Notes: generated by a model not told the origin, from the sequence alone. A DNA stretch of 64,000 nt from JAJFJD01 sp965228425 (GCA_965228425.1 OZ245815.1:1860001-1924000); one strand, 5' to 3'. Positions 49,847-58,970 are shown, numbered from the stretch's first letter. Made by a program: numbers and translations.

Positions 49847-49873
49847 GGGGAGAAGCTTGTTCTCTCTTCCATG

Positions 49874-49937
49874 TCACTTCCGCGAAAGCGGGAGTCCAGG
49901 GGCGGAAAGGTGGATTCCCGCTTTCGCGGGAATGACA
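49874..49937. repeat. Large inverted repeat (REP-like element)
   Basis: Left arm 49874-49899 and right arm 49912-49937 are complementary with three mismatches over 26 bp, and each arm contains its own short palindrome (CCGCGAAAGCGG / CCCGCTTTCGCGGG). Elements of this sequence type are common intergenic repeats in many proteobacteria. In RNA it would form a stable hairpin between the tartrate-dehydrogenase-type gene and the maoC-type gene. No other copy was noticed in the window. Confidence 0.75.
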
Positions 49938-49959
49938 GCGTAGGGGTGTAAGGCAAAGC

Positions 49960-50415
49960 ATGACCAGCCGGTATTTCGAGGACTGGACCGTCGGCGACAC
50001 GGTCGAAACGCGCGGCATGACGATCACGGAATCGCAGATCGTCGATTACGCGATGCGCTACGACCCGCAGCCGATGCATGTGGATCGGGTGTTCGCCGAC
50101 GCCGGGCCGTTCGGCGAGCTGATCGCCAGCGGTTTCCATACCATGTCGGTCTGCTTCCGGCTGTTCTACGACATGGGCTATATGGCGGAGTCCAACATCA
50201 TCGGTATCGGCCTGGACGAGGTCCGCTGGACCGCGCCGGTCCGTCCCGGCGATACGCTACGCTGTACGGTGGAGATCGTGTCGCTGACGCCGTCCCGCTC
50301 CAAGGCCGACCGCGGCACCATGTCCTTCAAGCTGACCGCCCGGAACCAGGACGACATCGACGTGATGCATTTCACCAGTACCTGCATTCTGAAGAAGCGC
50401 GCCGCGGCCGGTTGA
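49960..50415 (+). CDS. MaoC family (R-specific enoyl-CoA hydratase-type) dehydratase
   Basis: A 151-residue single hot-dog domain protein: DWTVGDTVETRGMTITESQI at the start, and the hydratase motif YAMRYDPQPMHVDRVFAD with the Asp/His catalytic pair, then ASGFHTMSVCFRLFYD and GIGLDEVRWTAPVRPGDTL. It would add or remove water on a (R)-3-hydroxyacyl-CoA or similar thioester. It lies 114 bases after the dehydrogenase gene, beyond the inverted repeat, and 1 base before the DUF2459 gene. It opens a run of mostly same-strand catabolic genes up to 56313. Substrate unknown. Confidence 0.85.
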   Translation: MTSRYFEDWTVGDTVETRGMTITESQIVDYAMRYDPQPMHVDRVFADAGPFGELIASGFHTMSVCFRLFYDMGYMAESNIIGIGLDEVRWTAPVRPGDTLRCTVEIVSLTPSRSKADRGTMSFKLTARNQDDIDVMHFTSTCILKKRAAAG

Positions 50416-50416
50416 G

Positions 50417-51049
50417 ATGAGCTCGCTTTTCCGCACGGTGGCGTTTTTCCTGCTGCTGGGCTGCGGTATTGTCCGCGCGGACACATCGCCGCCGGGAGAG
50501 GGATGCCGCACCGTCTACGTCGCCGATCACGGCTGGCATACCGGGCTGATCGTTCTGGCGCAGGATTTCAAGCCGCGGGCCTCGTTGCGGACGACGTTTT
50601 TCGACGACAAGCGCTGGATCGAGGTGGGGTGGGGGGATGCGGCTTTCTATCAGGCCGAGGAGACGTCCTTCACACTGGCGGTGCGGGCCTTGTTATCGCC
50701 GACCGATGCGGTAATGCATGTGTATGCGTTCGACGGTGCGCCAACCAAAAACTTTCCCGAAAGCACGGTACAGCCGGTGCGGATGACGGCGGCGGGATAT
50801 CGCAAGATGCTCGACTTCGTGCAGGGCGAGTTCACGCGCGATGCCGATGGCGCGCCGACGCCGGTCAAACGCGGGCTCTACGGGCGCAGCTATTTCTTCG
50901 AGGGCGAGGGCAGTTATTCGCTCGCCCGGACTTGCAACACCTGGACGGCGGAAGCGTTGCAGGCGGGCGGCGTCGCCATCGATCCGTCCAACGCCACCAC
51001 GTCCGGCGGTGTGATGGATCAGATCGCCGCGCTGAGCGGCGGGTGTTGA
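50417..51049 (+). CDS. DUF2459 domain secreted protein
   Basis: A 210-residue protein with an N-terminal signal peptide (TVAFFLLLGCGIVRADT; a lipobox is not clear though LLGC-G at residue 16 could be lipidated). The body fits DUF2459: VYVADHGWHTGLIVLAQDF, DKRWIEVGWGDAAFYQAE, LALLSP-like SFTLAVRALLSPTDAV and a C-terminal TCNTWTAEALQAGGV. The HGWHTG and CNTW motifs contain the conserved His and Cys, which could form a papain-like (NlpC/P60-type) active site; that reading is my inference. It starts 1 base after the maoC-type gene. Function of the family is undefined. Confidence 0.7.
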   Translation: MSSLFRTVAFFLLLGCGIVRADTSPPGEGCRTVYVADHGWHTGLIVLAQDFKPRASLRTTFFDDKRWIEVGWGDAAFYQAEETSFTLAVRALLSPTDAVMHVYAFDGAPTKNFPESTVQPVRMTAAGYRKMLDFVQGEFTRDADGAPTPVKRGLYGRSYFFEGEGSYSLARTCNTWTAEALQAGGVAIDPSNATTSGGVMDQIAALSGGC

Positions 51050-51065
51050 GCGGCAGCGCCGCGCG

Positions 51066-51890
51066 TTAAGCTGTCTTCGGTTGCAACTCGCGCGCTTTCT
51101 TCTCCAGATCGGGTAACACCGCGGCCACGAGTTCCTCGTCCAGCGCCAACGCGACATCCGGATATCCCGCCGCCTCGATCATCGGGCGCAGCTTGCGCGC
51201 CTTCAAGGCGTCGAGGGTCCACTCCAACTGATCGGGAATCAGCGTCTTGTCCCAATAGATGCGGTGGTTCTTATAGCGCGGTCCGTAGTGATAGTGCGGC
51301 GCGTTTTCGAAACAATCGAAGGCGAGGATTTCCGTTTCCTCGGAATAGGAATCGCTCGGCGTGCCCGCCAGGTCGGTCAGCACATGGATCGCCAATCCGC
51401 CGTCGCCGTTCAGCGTCCGCATCTCCAGACCGAAGCGGATGTTGCCCGCTTCGAACATGTCGGTGCCGCGGTTATGCTTGACCGTGCGCCGCCCATCGAC
51501 GAAGGCTTCGCGCGCGGCCGCTTCCACCTCGTCCAGCTTCGTGTCGACCAGCGCCATGTCCAGATCGCCGGCGACGCTGTCGTAGCCCGAGGCGCTCAGC
51601 ATCTTCGGCAGGTTGGCGCGCATTTGGCGCACACTCCAGCCGACCGGGTTGCCGTCGACGATGGGGTCCATCCGGCAGAGCTTGTTCTTGTCCTCGGGCG
51701 CGTAGATATAGCTGCGCTCGATGTCGAAGCAGTTGAACCGCAGGAGCGTCTTTTCCGCGCCGTCGGCCTGCCCTTGGACGAAGATCACCACGCCTTGGTC
51801 GGGATGACTGTGGATGTTGCCGTCCCATTGCTCTTGCCGGACCACGAATTTGATCGCACCGGCCTCGATTTCCGTGCTGCCTTTCCGCAT
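51066..51890 (-). CDS. Unknown protein with two tandem homologous domains
   Basis: ATG at 51890 (MRKGSTEIEAGAIKFVVRQ) with AGGAGGTCCAGC upstream gives 274 residues; an earlier ATG at 51938 has no such site. Two halves are alike: NCFDIERSYIYAPEDKNKL with WSVRQMRANLPKMLSASGYD in the first, DCFENAPHYHYGPRYKNHR with WTLDALKARKLRPMIEAAGYP in the second. This internal duplication of about 120 residues is visible by eye. It is rich in aromatic residues and His/Asp, has no signal or membrane segment, and is the only minus-strand gene in the 48-56 kb stretch. No family with a known function is recognised. Confidence 0.6.
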   Translation of the reverse strand: MRKGSTEIEAGAIKFVVRQEQWDGNIHSHPDQGVVIFVQGQADGAEKTLLRFNCFDIERSYIYAPEDKNKLCRMDPIVDGNPVGWSVRQMRANLPKMLSASGYDSVAGDLDMALVDTKLDEVEAAAREAFVDGRRTVKHNRGTDMFEAGNIRFGLEMRTLNGDGGLAIHVLTDLAGTPSDSYSEETEILAFDCFENAPHYHYGPRYKNHRIYWDKTLIPDQLEWTLDALKARKLRPMIEAAGYPDVALALDEELVAAVLPDLEKKARELQPKTA

Positions 51891-52044
51891 GCTGGACCTC
51901 CTGAACGCGCTGGTATGGGGATAGTGAAACTGTAGCAACCGATGCGCCGCGCGATCAACCGGCCGGGGCCGGGGAGACCGCGGCGCGCATCTCGGATAGG
52001 ATTATCGGAATGAATTTAGCGCACCGCGCGGGAGGGACAATGCC

Positions 52045-52371
52045 ATGCTGTACGAACTGCGGATTTACCACTGTGTCACCGGTCGCTTGCCTGCGCTGCT
52101 CAACCGGTTCGAGAACACGACGTTGAAGCTGTGGGAGAAACACGGTATCCGGCAAGCCGGGTTCTGGACGGTCGCCATCGGCGAGTCCAACAACGATCTC
52201 TATTATATGCTTGAATGGGAATCGCTGGCGGAGCGCGAGGAGAAATGGAACGCCTTTGCAAGCGATCCGGATTGGCTGTCGGCCCGCGCCGAGAGCGAGA
52301 AGGACGGTCCCATCGTCGCCTCGCTCGGTAACCAGATCCTGCAGCCGACGGCTTTCTCGTCGGTCAAATAG
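52045..52371 (+). CDS. NIPSNAP family protein
   Basis: A 108-residue protein that matches the NIPSNAP pattern: YELRIYHCVTGRLPALLNRF, KLWEKHGIRQAGFWTVAIG, NNDLYYMLEWESLAERE and a final WNAFASDPDWL. The fold is a ferredoxin-like dimeric alpha/beta barrel similar to ABM monooxygenases. Bacterial NIPSNAP genes often sit in catabolic clusters, as here just before an LLM oxidoreductase gene (26 bases) on the same strand. GGAGGGACAATGCC precedes the ATG. Enzymatic function is not established for the family. Confidence 0.8.
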   Translation: MLYELRIYHCVTGRLPALLNRFENTTLKLWEKHGIRQAGFWTVAIGESNNDLYYMLEWESLAEREEKWNAFASDPDWLSARAESEKDGPIVASLGNQILQPTAFSSVK

Positions 52372-52397
52372 ACACACAGATCAAGGGAGCGCCGCGC

Positions 52398-53342
52398 ATG
52401 CGTTTTGGGTTCTATCTGCCGACCCGGGGGCCGTTGGCCAATCGCGCCGATCTTGCCCGTTTCGTCCAGGCGGGCGAGGCGGCGGGCTTCGCCTCCGTCA
52501 TGATCGCCGATCACATCGCCTTCCCGACGGAAATCGCCTCGAAATACCCCTATACGGTAGACGGCTCCTTTCCGGGGCACGGCGATTCCCTCGAACAGAT
52601 CGCGACCATGGCATTCATCGCCGGCGTCACCAAGCGGTTGCGGCTGGTCACCAGCGTGATGATCCTGCCGCACCGCAATCCGGTGGTGACGGCGAAGGCG
52701 CTGGCCACGATCGATGTGTTGTCCGAAGGGCGGGTCACGCTCGGCGTCGGTGTCGGGTGGCTGCGCGAGGAGTTCGAGGCGCTGAACGCGCCCGACTTCG
52801 ATAAGCGGGGCGCTGTCAGCAACGAGTATCTGGAAATCTTCAAGACGCTGTGGACCAATAGCCCCGCGACGCATCACGGAGAATTCTATGATTTCGAGAA
52901 GCTGCGCTGCGAGCCGCTGCCGGTGCAGAAGCCGCATCCGCCGATCTGGATCGGTGGGCACAGCAAGCCGGCACTGCGGCGGGTCGCGAAATACGGCGAC
53001 GGCTGGCATCCGGTCGGTGCGATCGCGGCGTCGCCGATCCCGCCTGACGAGATGCGCGCGAAGCTCGACGATCTGAAACGCCTGACCGAGGCGGAAGGGC
53101 GCGACTTCGATGCGCTGACCATCAGCTTCAAGGCGCCCTTGTATGACACGGAAATCAAGGATGTGGACGGCAAACGGCTGCCGTTCTCCGGTCCGCCGGC
53201 GCAGGTGGTCGAGGATATCGGCACCTATGCGAATCTCGGTATCTCGGAATTGATCTTCGATTTCCGCATGGCGACGATCAATGAGAGCGTCGAGCGGATG
53301 GATCAGTTTTCGCGCGAGACCATGCCGCTGGTCGCGGTTTAG
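52398..53342 (+). CDS. LLM class (luciferase-like) flavin/F420-dependent oxidoreductase
   Basis: A 314-residue TIM-barrel protein: MRFGFYLPTRGPLANRADLA, AAGFASVMIADHIAFPTEIA, TKRLRLVTSVMILPHRNPVV, LSEGRVTLGVGVGWLREEFE, PPIWIGGHSKPALRRVAKYG and DGWHPVG. This is the TIGR03619-like group annotated F420-dependent, though FMN use is equally possible in a proteobacterium. Such enzymes oxygenate or reduce organic substrates (alkanesulfonates, amines, ring compounds). It lies between the NIPSNAP and TauD-type genes with short gaps (26 and 9 bases), so one operon is likely and a joint catabolic route plausible. Confidence 0.85.
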   Translation: MRFGFYLPTRGPLANRADLARFVQAGEAAGFASVMIADHIAFPTEIASKYPYTVDGSFPGHGDSLEQIATMAFIAGVTKRLRLVTSVMILPHRNPVVTAKALATIDVLSEGRVTLGVGVGWLREEFEALNAPDFDKRGAVSNEYLEIFKTLWTNSPATHHGEFYDFEKLRCEPLPVQKPHPPIWIGGHSKPALRRVAKYGDGWHPVGAIAASPIPPDEMRAKLDDLKRLTEAEGRDFDALTISFKAPLYDTEIKDVDGKRLPFSGPPAQVVEDIGTYANLGISELIFDFRMATINESVERMDQFSRETMPLVAV

Positions 53343-53351
53343 CAGGAGGAA

Positions 53352-54200
53352 ATGGTGACATATCAGGCAGAAAAACTCACCGACGCGGTCGGCATCGAGA
53401 TTACCGGCCTCGATTTGCGCGAGGCCGATGCGGAAACGGGGGCGGAGTTGCACCGCCACTTTGTCGAAAACGGCGTGATGTGCATTCGCGACCAGTCGCT
53501 GGAGCCGGGTGAATTCTTGGCGGCGGCGCGGTTCTTCGGCGAGCCGATCGTGCAGATCTACGGCCAGTTCAACATGCCGGATCATCCGGAAATCGGGCTG
53601 TTGACCAGCGAGGATACGGACAGCGCCGGCACCGGCGAGCGTAAGATCCGCGGCACGTCCTGGCACACCGATGCGTCCTATTTCGAGCAGCCGCCGAAGG
53701 CGACGATCCTGCATGCCTTGATTGTGCCGCCGGATGGCGGGGACACGGAGTTTCTGTCGACCGCGGCGGCGTATGACGCCTTGCCGGACGGCACCAAGCA
53801 ACGCATCGATCCGCTGAAGGCTGTGCATAACTATCAAAGCTCTCGGTCGCCGCGGAAGTTGATCAAACGGTCGGCGGATCAGGTCGAGCGCTTCCCCGAG
53901 GGCATCCTTCATCCGGTGGCGCGCCGCAACCCCGATACCGACCGGCGCGCGATCTACCTCAACCCCATCCGGGTCGAATGCATCGACGGATACGAGCGCG
54001 CGGAAAGCGACGCCTTGCTCGACGAGCTGACGGCGCACTGCCTGAAACCGGAATTCCAGTACCGGCACAAATGGCGCGAGGGTGACGTGGTGATGTGGGA
54101 CAACCGCACGGTGCTGCATCAGGCGAATGACGATTATGATTGGCAGCAACACAAGCGGCGGCTGATGCGCATCATGCTGGAAGGCGAACGGCCCATTTAG
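53352..54200 (+). CDS. TauD/TfdA family Fe(II)/2-oxoglutarate dioxygenase
   Basis: A 282-residue protein with the metal site His-x-Asp in SWHTDASYFEQPP and the distal His in DNRTVLHQANDDYD, plus the 2-oxoglutarate-binding Arg near the end (RRLMRIMLEGERP). The N-terminus (YQAEKLTDAVGIEITGLDLR) and CIRDQSLEPGEFLAAARFFG are family-typical. It would hydroxylate a substrate such as a sulfonate, phenoxyacetate or carnitine-like compound with O2 and 2-oxoglutarate. It starts 9 bases after the LLM gene (AGGAGGAA before the ATG is an excellent ribosome-binding site). Substrate is unknown. Confidence 0.88.
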   Translation: MVTYQAEKLTDAVGIEITGLDLREADAETGAELHRHFVENGVMCIRDQSLEPGEFLAAARFFGEPIVQIYGQFNMPDHPEIGLLTSEDTDSAGTGERKIRGTSWHTDASYFEQPPKATILHALIVPPDGGDTEFLSTAAAYDALPDGTKQRIDPLKAVHNYQSSRSPRKLIKRSADQVERFPEGILHPVARRNPDTDRRAIYLNPIRVECIDGYERAESDALLDELTAHCLKPEFQYRHKWREGDVVMWDNRTVLHQANDDYDWQQHKRRLMRIMLEGERPI

Positions 54201-54249
54201 CACACGACGATTAACGACAAGGCAAAATCAGGGAGACGACAAACCCGCC

Positions 54250-55362
54250 ATGGCACAAGACACGGACCTGCACCCGACCGACCGGGAACCCATCACGCTT
54301 GCCGATCACGGCTATTTCTTCGTTGGCGGCAAATATGTCGACCGCGGCGACGGCAGCGTCATGGCCGACGCCATGTATGTGGAGAAGTTCATCCCGGCCG
54401 ACCAGAGCCAGCCCTATCCCGTGGTGATGTTCCACGGCGGCGGGCAGACCGGCACGAACTACACCGGCACGCCGGACGGCCGTCGCGGCTGGGCGCATGA
54501 TTTCCTGCGGGCCGGTTACGCGGTCTACGTGATCGATCAGCCGGAGCGCGGGCGGTCCGGCCATACGCCGAAGGTATTTGAAGAGACAGGCTCTCTGATC
54601 CTGTACGATACGCTGCGGACCGAGCAGCGCTTCACCGCCCCGGCCAAGCATAAGCTGTGGCCGCAGTCGCGCCACCACACGCAGTGGCCCGGCAGCGGCG
54701 AAAAGGGCGATCCGATCTTCGATCAGTTCTATGCATCGCAGATCGAGGCGATCAAGGACCGGACCGAGATCGAGCGGCTCAATCAAGACGCCGGCGCGGC
54801 GCTGCTCGACAAGATCGGCCCGTCGATCCTGGTGACGCATTCGCAGTCCGGCCCCTTCGGCTGGTTGATCGCGGACGCGCGGCCGGACTTGGTTAAGGCG
54901 ATCCTGGCGCTGGAACCGAACGGCCCGCCGTTCCGTGAGATCGAAATGCGCGGCGGCGACGAATGGTATGTCTACGAGGACGTGGTCGACCGGCCAAGCG
55001 GTCCGACCCGGGTGCCGCTGACCTTCGACCCGCCGCTCAAGGACGGCGAGGCATTGGCCGCCGAATTGCAGGCGCCGTCGGACAACCGGGAACTGGTCAC
55101 GGGATACCTGCAGGCCGAGCCGGCGCGGCAACTGCCGAACCTGCAAGGCATCCCGATCATCATCATGATCGGCGAGGCGTCCTATCACGCCACCTATGAC
55201 CACATCACTAGCGCCTTTTTGAAGCAGGCGGGCGTGGACCACGAATTGGCCTATTTGGCCGATAAGGGCTTCAAGGGCAACGGCCATATGGTCATGCTCG
55301 AGAAGAACAACCACGAGGTCGCCGACATGATGATCGGCTGGCTGGCGGAGAATTGCCGCTAG
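54250..55362 (+). CDS. Alpha/beta hydrolase
   Basis: A 370-residue hydrolase. The core strand and oxyanion loop read PVVMFHGGGQTGTNYTGTPD, followed by YAVYVIDQPERGRSGHTP; the nucleophile elbow is LVTHSQSGPFGWLI (Ser in HSQSG), and a late His lies in GNGHMVMLEKNNHEVAD. It belongs to the long esterase-like group often labelled only alpha/beta hydrolase. There is no signal peptide. It is 49 bases after the TauD-type gene and 21 bases before an aminotransferase gene on the same strand, with GGGAGACGACAAACCCGCC before the ATG. It may release an ester or lactone in the same pathway; substrate unknown. Confidence 0.8.
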   Translation: MAQDTDLHPTDREPITLADHGYFFVGGKYVDRGDGSVMADAMYVEKFIPADQSQPYPVVMFHGGGQTGTNYTGTPDGRRGWAHDFLRAGYAVYVIDQPERGRSGHTPKVFEETGSLILYDTLRTEQRFTAPAKHKLWPQSRHHTQWPGSGEKGDPIFDQFYASQIEAIKDRTEIERLNQDAGAALLDKIGPSILVTHSQSGPFGWLIADARPDLVKAILALEPNGPPFREIEMRGGDEWYVYEDVVDRPSGPTRVPLTFDPPLKDGEALAAELQAPSDNRELVTGYLQAEPARQLPNLQGIPIIIMIGEASYHATYDHITSAFLKQAGVDHELAYLADKGFKGNGHMVMLEKNNHEVADMMIGWLAENCR

Positions 55363-55383
55363 CCGGCGAAAGGGGATAGCGCG

Positions 55384-56313
55384 ATGTCAGACGCAGAAGA
55401 CTGGGTCGTCTGGTTCAACGGCGAGATCGTGCCGGAACGCGAAGCGCGCGTGCCGTTCCGCGACCGGGGCTTCAAATACGGCGATGCGGTCTTCGACACG
55501 ACGCGGACCTTCGCGCACAAGGTCTTCCGCACCGAGGATCACATCGACCGGCTGTTCAAGTCGCTCGCCTATCTCGATATCGATCCCGGCCTGACGCCGG
55601 CGCAATTCTGCAGCATCACCGAGGAAGTGGCGGCGGCGAACCTGCGCCACACGCCGACGGAGGATGATATCTGGGTGACGCAGCGTGTCACCCGTGGGAT
55701 GGAGCCGTCGGAGCGGGATGCCTGGCCCGACTATCCCGAGCGGACGGTGATCGTCGAATGCCGCCCGCTTCCGTTCCAGAGCCGGGCGCGGTTCTTCCGA
55801 AACGGCCTCGACCTGGTCATGGCGTCGGTACGCCGGCCGCCGCCGGACACGCTCAGCCCGCGCGCCAAAATGCAGAACTACATCAACCTGGTGCTTGCCG
55901 ATCTCGAAGTGAAAGCCACGAACCCGGATGCCCAGGCGATCATGCTCGACACAAACGGCAATCTCGCCGAGGGTCGGGGCAGCAATTTGTTTCTCGTCCG
56001 CGATGGCGTGTTGCTGACGCCGCGCGAACAGTTCGTATTGCCCGGCGTCAGCCGTCAGACGACGATCGAGCTGGCGCAGAAAGTGGGGATCCCGGTCGAG
56101 GAAAAGGATCTGGACCTTTATGACGCGCTCACCGCCGACGAGGCCTTCATCACCTCGTCAAGCTGGTGCATCTGTCCGGCATCGACCTTCAATCGGCGTC
56201 AGGTGGGCGACGGCCAAGTTCCCGGCCCCGTCACCGACCGGCTGATGAAGGCCTATGTGGACCTGGTCGGGTGCGATTGGGTCGGACAGTATCTCCGCTA
56301 CGCGAACGACTAG
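55384..56313 (+). CDS. Class IV PLP-dependent aminotransferase (branched-chain/D-amino acid type)
   Basis: A 309-residue fold-type IV enzyme: VWFNGEIVPEREARVPFRDR, GFKYGDAVFDTTRTF, the PLP-binding Lys in SPRAKMQNYINLVLADLEVK, AQAIMLDTNGNLAEGRGSNL, and PLP phosphate loop GVSRQTTIELAQKVG. It resembles IlvE- and D-alanine aminotransferase-like proteins, including (R)-amine transaminases. Class and substrate side cannot be told from sequence by eye. It overlaps the convergent aconitase gene by 4 bases at its 3' end. GGGGATAGCG precedes the ATG. Position at the end of the catabolic run suggests deamination of the last intermediate. Confidence 0.85.
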   Translation: MSDAEDWVVWFNGEIVPEREARVPFRDRGFKYGDAVFDTTRTFAHKVFRTEDHIDRLFKSLAYLDIDPGLTPAQFCSITEEVAAANLRHTPTEDDIWVTQRVTRGMEPSERDAWPDYPERTVIVECRPLPFQSRARFFRNGLDLVMASVRRPPPDTLSPRAKMQNYINLVLADLEVKATNPDAQAIMLDTNGNLAEGRGSNLFLVRDGVLLTPREQFVLPGVSRQTTIELAQKVGIPVEEKDLDLYDALTADEAFITSSSWCICPASTFNRRQVGDGQVPGPVTDRLMKAYVDLVGCDWVGQYLRYAND

Positions 56314-58970
56314 GCGAGCGATTCCCGCCAGACGGCCGGCAGGATTCCGCCGCTGCGCCAATATTCGAAATCTTCCTCCGTATCCAGCCGCGCTGTGACG
56401 GTGATGGTTTCGGACGTGCCATCGGCGCGGTTGATCACGCAAGGGACTTTCGCCGTGACGCCGATATGCGCCGCGAGGTCCGGCAGGTCGAAGGTCTCCG
56501 ATCCGTCCAGTTTCAAGCTTTCCGCGCTCACACCGTCCTCGAACTGCAATGGTGCGACGCCCATCCCAATCAGATTCGTGCGGTGGATGCGCTCGAAACC
56601 CTGCGCGATCACGGCTTTGACGCCGAGAAGGGCGACGCCCTTGGCCGCCGAATCGCGGGAAGAACCGCATCCATAATTATGTCCCGCGACGATGACCAGC
56701 GGTGTCTTGCGTTTCAGGTATTCCTGGGCGGCCTCGAAGATGCGCATCACCGTGCCGTCCGGCTGCAGCTTGGTCATGCCGCCTTCGACGCCGGGCACCA
56801 TGCGGTTGCGCAGGCGGATGTTGGCGAAGCTGGCGCGGATGACCACGTCATGGTTGCCGCGGCGTGTGGTGTAGATGTTGAAATCCTTTTGCTCCACGCC
56901 CTTGCCGATCAGGAAATCCGCTGCCGGGGTGCCCAGGCTGATCTGGCCGGACGGGGAGATATGGTCCGTCGTGATCGAATCGCCGAGGATCGCGAGCGGG
57001 CGCATGCCGGTGATGTCCTGGATCGAAGGTTCGGTTTTCAAGAGCGAGTCGAAATAGGGCGGCTGTCGGATATAGGTACTGTCGGTATCCCAGTCGAAGC
57101 GGTTGCTGCCGCCGTCGGCCAATGATTCCCATGTCGCATTGCCCTCGAACAGGTCGGCGTATTTCTCCTCGAACAAGTTCGGCTCGAATGTCTCGGCGAC
57201 GATGCTGTTGATTTCCTGTGCGTCCGGCCAAATGTCGCGCAGAAAGACCGGGTTGCCGTCCGAGCCGGTGCCGATCGACTCTTTTGCGACGTCAACGGTC
57301 ATGGACCCGGCAATCGCGTAAGCGACGACCAGGGCGGGGGAGGCGAGATAGGCCGCGCGCGCATTCGGATGTGTTCGGCCCGGAAAGTTGCGGTTGCCGG
57401 ACAATACGGCCGTGCCCACCAGGTCGCTGCTCTCCAGGGCATCGACGATGGGTGCGGGCAGTGGGCCGGACCCGCCGTTGCAGGTCGTGCAGCCAAACCC
57501 CACGACATTGAAACCGAGCGCGTCAAGCGGTTCCTGCAGTCCTGCATTCTCCAGCGCACCGGCGATAACGTGGCTGCCGGGCGCAAGGGACGTCTTGACC
57601 CAGGGCTTCGCCGTCAATCCTTTGGCGACCGCGTTGCGCGCGATCAGGCCCGCGGCGACCATGCCCGCCGGGTTCGACGTGTTGGTGCAGCTCGTGATCG
57701 CCGCGATCACCACATGACCATCGCCCAGGCTATAGTCGGTGCCTTCGACGGGCGACTCCTTTTCGGAAATCGGACGCTCGGCGACCAGTTCCACATGTGC
57801 CGGAAAGTCCTTTGCAACCGTGTCGAGTGGAACGTGGTCCTCCGGGTTGCGCGGTCCGGCGACGCAGGGCCGGATGCTCCCGAGGTCGAGCGACACAACC
57901 GTTTCGAACTCGGGGTCGGGTGTCGATGCATCGCGCCACAGCTTCTGCGCCTTCGCATAGGTTTCGATTAGCTTGATCTGTTCCTCCGGCCGGGCCGTCA
58001 TGCGCAAGTAGTCGATGGTGCGCGCGTCGACCGGGAAGTAAACGGCGGTCGACCCGAATTCCGGGGCCATGTTCGCGATGGTGCCGCGGTCGGCGACCGA
58101 TAGCATGTCGAGGCCCTTGCCGAAGAATTCGACGAACTTTCCAACGACCCCCATCGCGCGCATCTTTTCCGTGATGGCGAGGACGAGATCGGTTGGTGTT
58201 GCACCGTCGGGGAGCTGCCCGCTCAACTCGACGCCGACCACCTCGGGCAAGGCGATGGCGACCGGCTTGCCGACCATGACGGCTTCCGCCTCCAGCCCGC
58301 CGACTCCCCAGCCGAGAATGCCGAGGCCATTGATCATCGGGGTATGGCTGTCCGTCCCGACCAGCGTATCCGGGTAGACGAGCGTGCCGTCGGGCGTTTC
58401 CTCGCGCCACACGACCTGTCCGATATGCTCCAAGTTGATCTGGTGCATGATGCCCTTGCCCGGCGGCACCACGCGGACGCCGTCAAAACTGTTCTGGCAC
58501 CAGCGCAGGAAAGTGAAGCGCTCGGCGTTACGCGCGTATTCCGTTTCCAGGTTGATCCGCGCCGCGTCCGGGACGCCCGATACGTCGACCTGCAGCGAAT
58601 GGTCGATGATGATGTCGATCGGCACCTTCGGTTCGACGGTGGCAGGGTCCTTGCCGGCCTCGGCGACGGCATCGCGCAGGGCGGCGATATCGACCAGCAT
58701 CACCAGGCCGAGGATGTCCTGGCTGAAGATCCGATTGGGATAGAAGGCCAGTCCCGCGCCAACCCGTCGGTTCAGGACGTTGTCGATATCCTTGGCCAGG
58801 GTGGCCGCGTCGCTCCGCAGGTTGCGGGCGGATTGGCGGGCAAGATTCTCGACGATCACCCGAAGGGAGTAGGGCAGCCGGTCGAGTCCAGGCAAGTCGC
58901 CGATGGGGACATACCGGTAGGTTTCATTTGAACCAGGTAGGGTTTCGACAGCAAAGGCAGGTTGCGGCAC
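56310..58970 (-). CDS. acnA: Aconitate hydratase A
   Basis: GTG at 58970 with AGAAGGAGAG seven bases upstream gives 886 residues, the normal length; an ATG at 59021 would add 17 poorly conserved residues. Aconitase A features: LPYSLRVIVENLARQ, NSFDGVRVVPPGKGIMHQIN, GTDSHTPMINGLGILGWGVG, AAITSCTNTSNPAGMV and FGCTTCNGGSGPL with the three Cys of the 4Fe-4S cluster, ILGDSITTDHISPSG, and swivel-domain GCGSSRDSAAKG. It interconverts citrate and isocitrate in the TCA cycle. It is divergent from a membrane-protein gene with a 157-base gap. Confidence 0.95.
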   Translation of the reverse strand: MPQPAFAVETLPGSNETYRYVPIGDLPGLDRLPYSLRVIVENLARQSARNLRSDAATLAKDIDNVLNRRVGAGLAFYPNRIFSQDILGLVMLVDIAALRDAVAEAGKDPATVEPKVPIDIIIDHSLQVDVSGVPDAARINLETEYARNAERFTFLRWCQNSFDGVRVVPPGKGIMHQINLEHIGQVVWREETPDGTLVYPDTLVGTDSHTPMINGLGILGWGVGGLEAEAVMVGKPVAIALPEVVGVELSGQLPDGATPTDLVLAITEKMRAMGVVGKFVEFFGKGLDMLSVADRGTIANMAPEFGSTAVYFPVDARTIDYLRMTARPEEQIKLIETYAKAQKLWRDASTPDPEFETVVSLDLGSIRPCVAGPRNPEDHVPLDTVAKDFPAHVELVAERPISEKESPVEGTDYSLGDGHVVIAAITSCTNTSNPAGMVAAGLIARNAVAKGLTAKPWVKTSLAPGSHVIAGALENAGLQEPLDALGFNVVGFGCTTCNGGSGPLPAPIVDALESSDLVGTAVLSGNRNFPGRTHPNARAAYLASPALVVAYAIAGSMTVDVAKESIGTGSDGNPVFLRDIWPDAQEINSIVAETFEPNLFEEKYADLFEGNATWESLADGGSNRFDWDTDSTYIRQPPYFDSLLKTEPSIQDITGMRPLAILGDSITTDHISPSGQISLGTPAADFLIGKGVEQKDFNIYTTRRGNHDVVIRASFANIRLRNRMVPGVEGGMTKLQPDGTVMRIFEAAQEYLKRKTPLVIVAGHNYGCGSSRDSAAKGVALLGVKAVIAQGFERIHRTNLIGMGVAPLQFEDGVSAESLKLDGSETFDLPDLAAHIGVTAKVPCVINRADGTSETITVTARLDTEEDFEYWRSGGILPAVWRESLA

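Noticed and set aside
49874..49937. Inverted repeat considered as insertion-sequence ends
   Set aside because: Arms are only 26 bp apart by 12 bp with no transposase; it matches the pattern of small intergenic REP-like elements.
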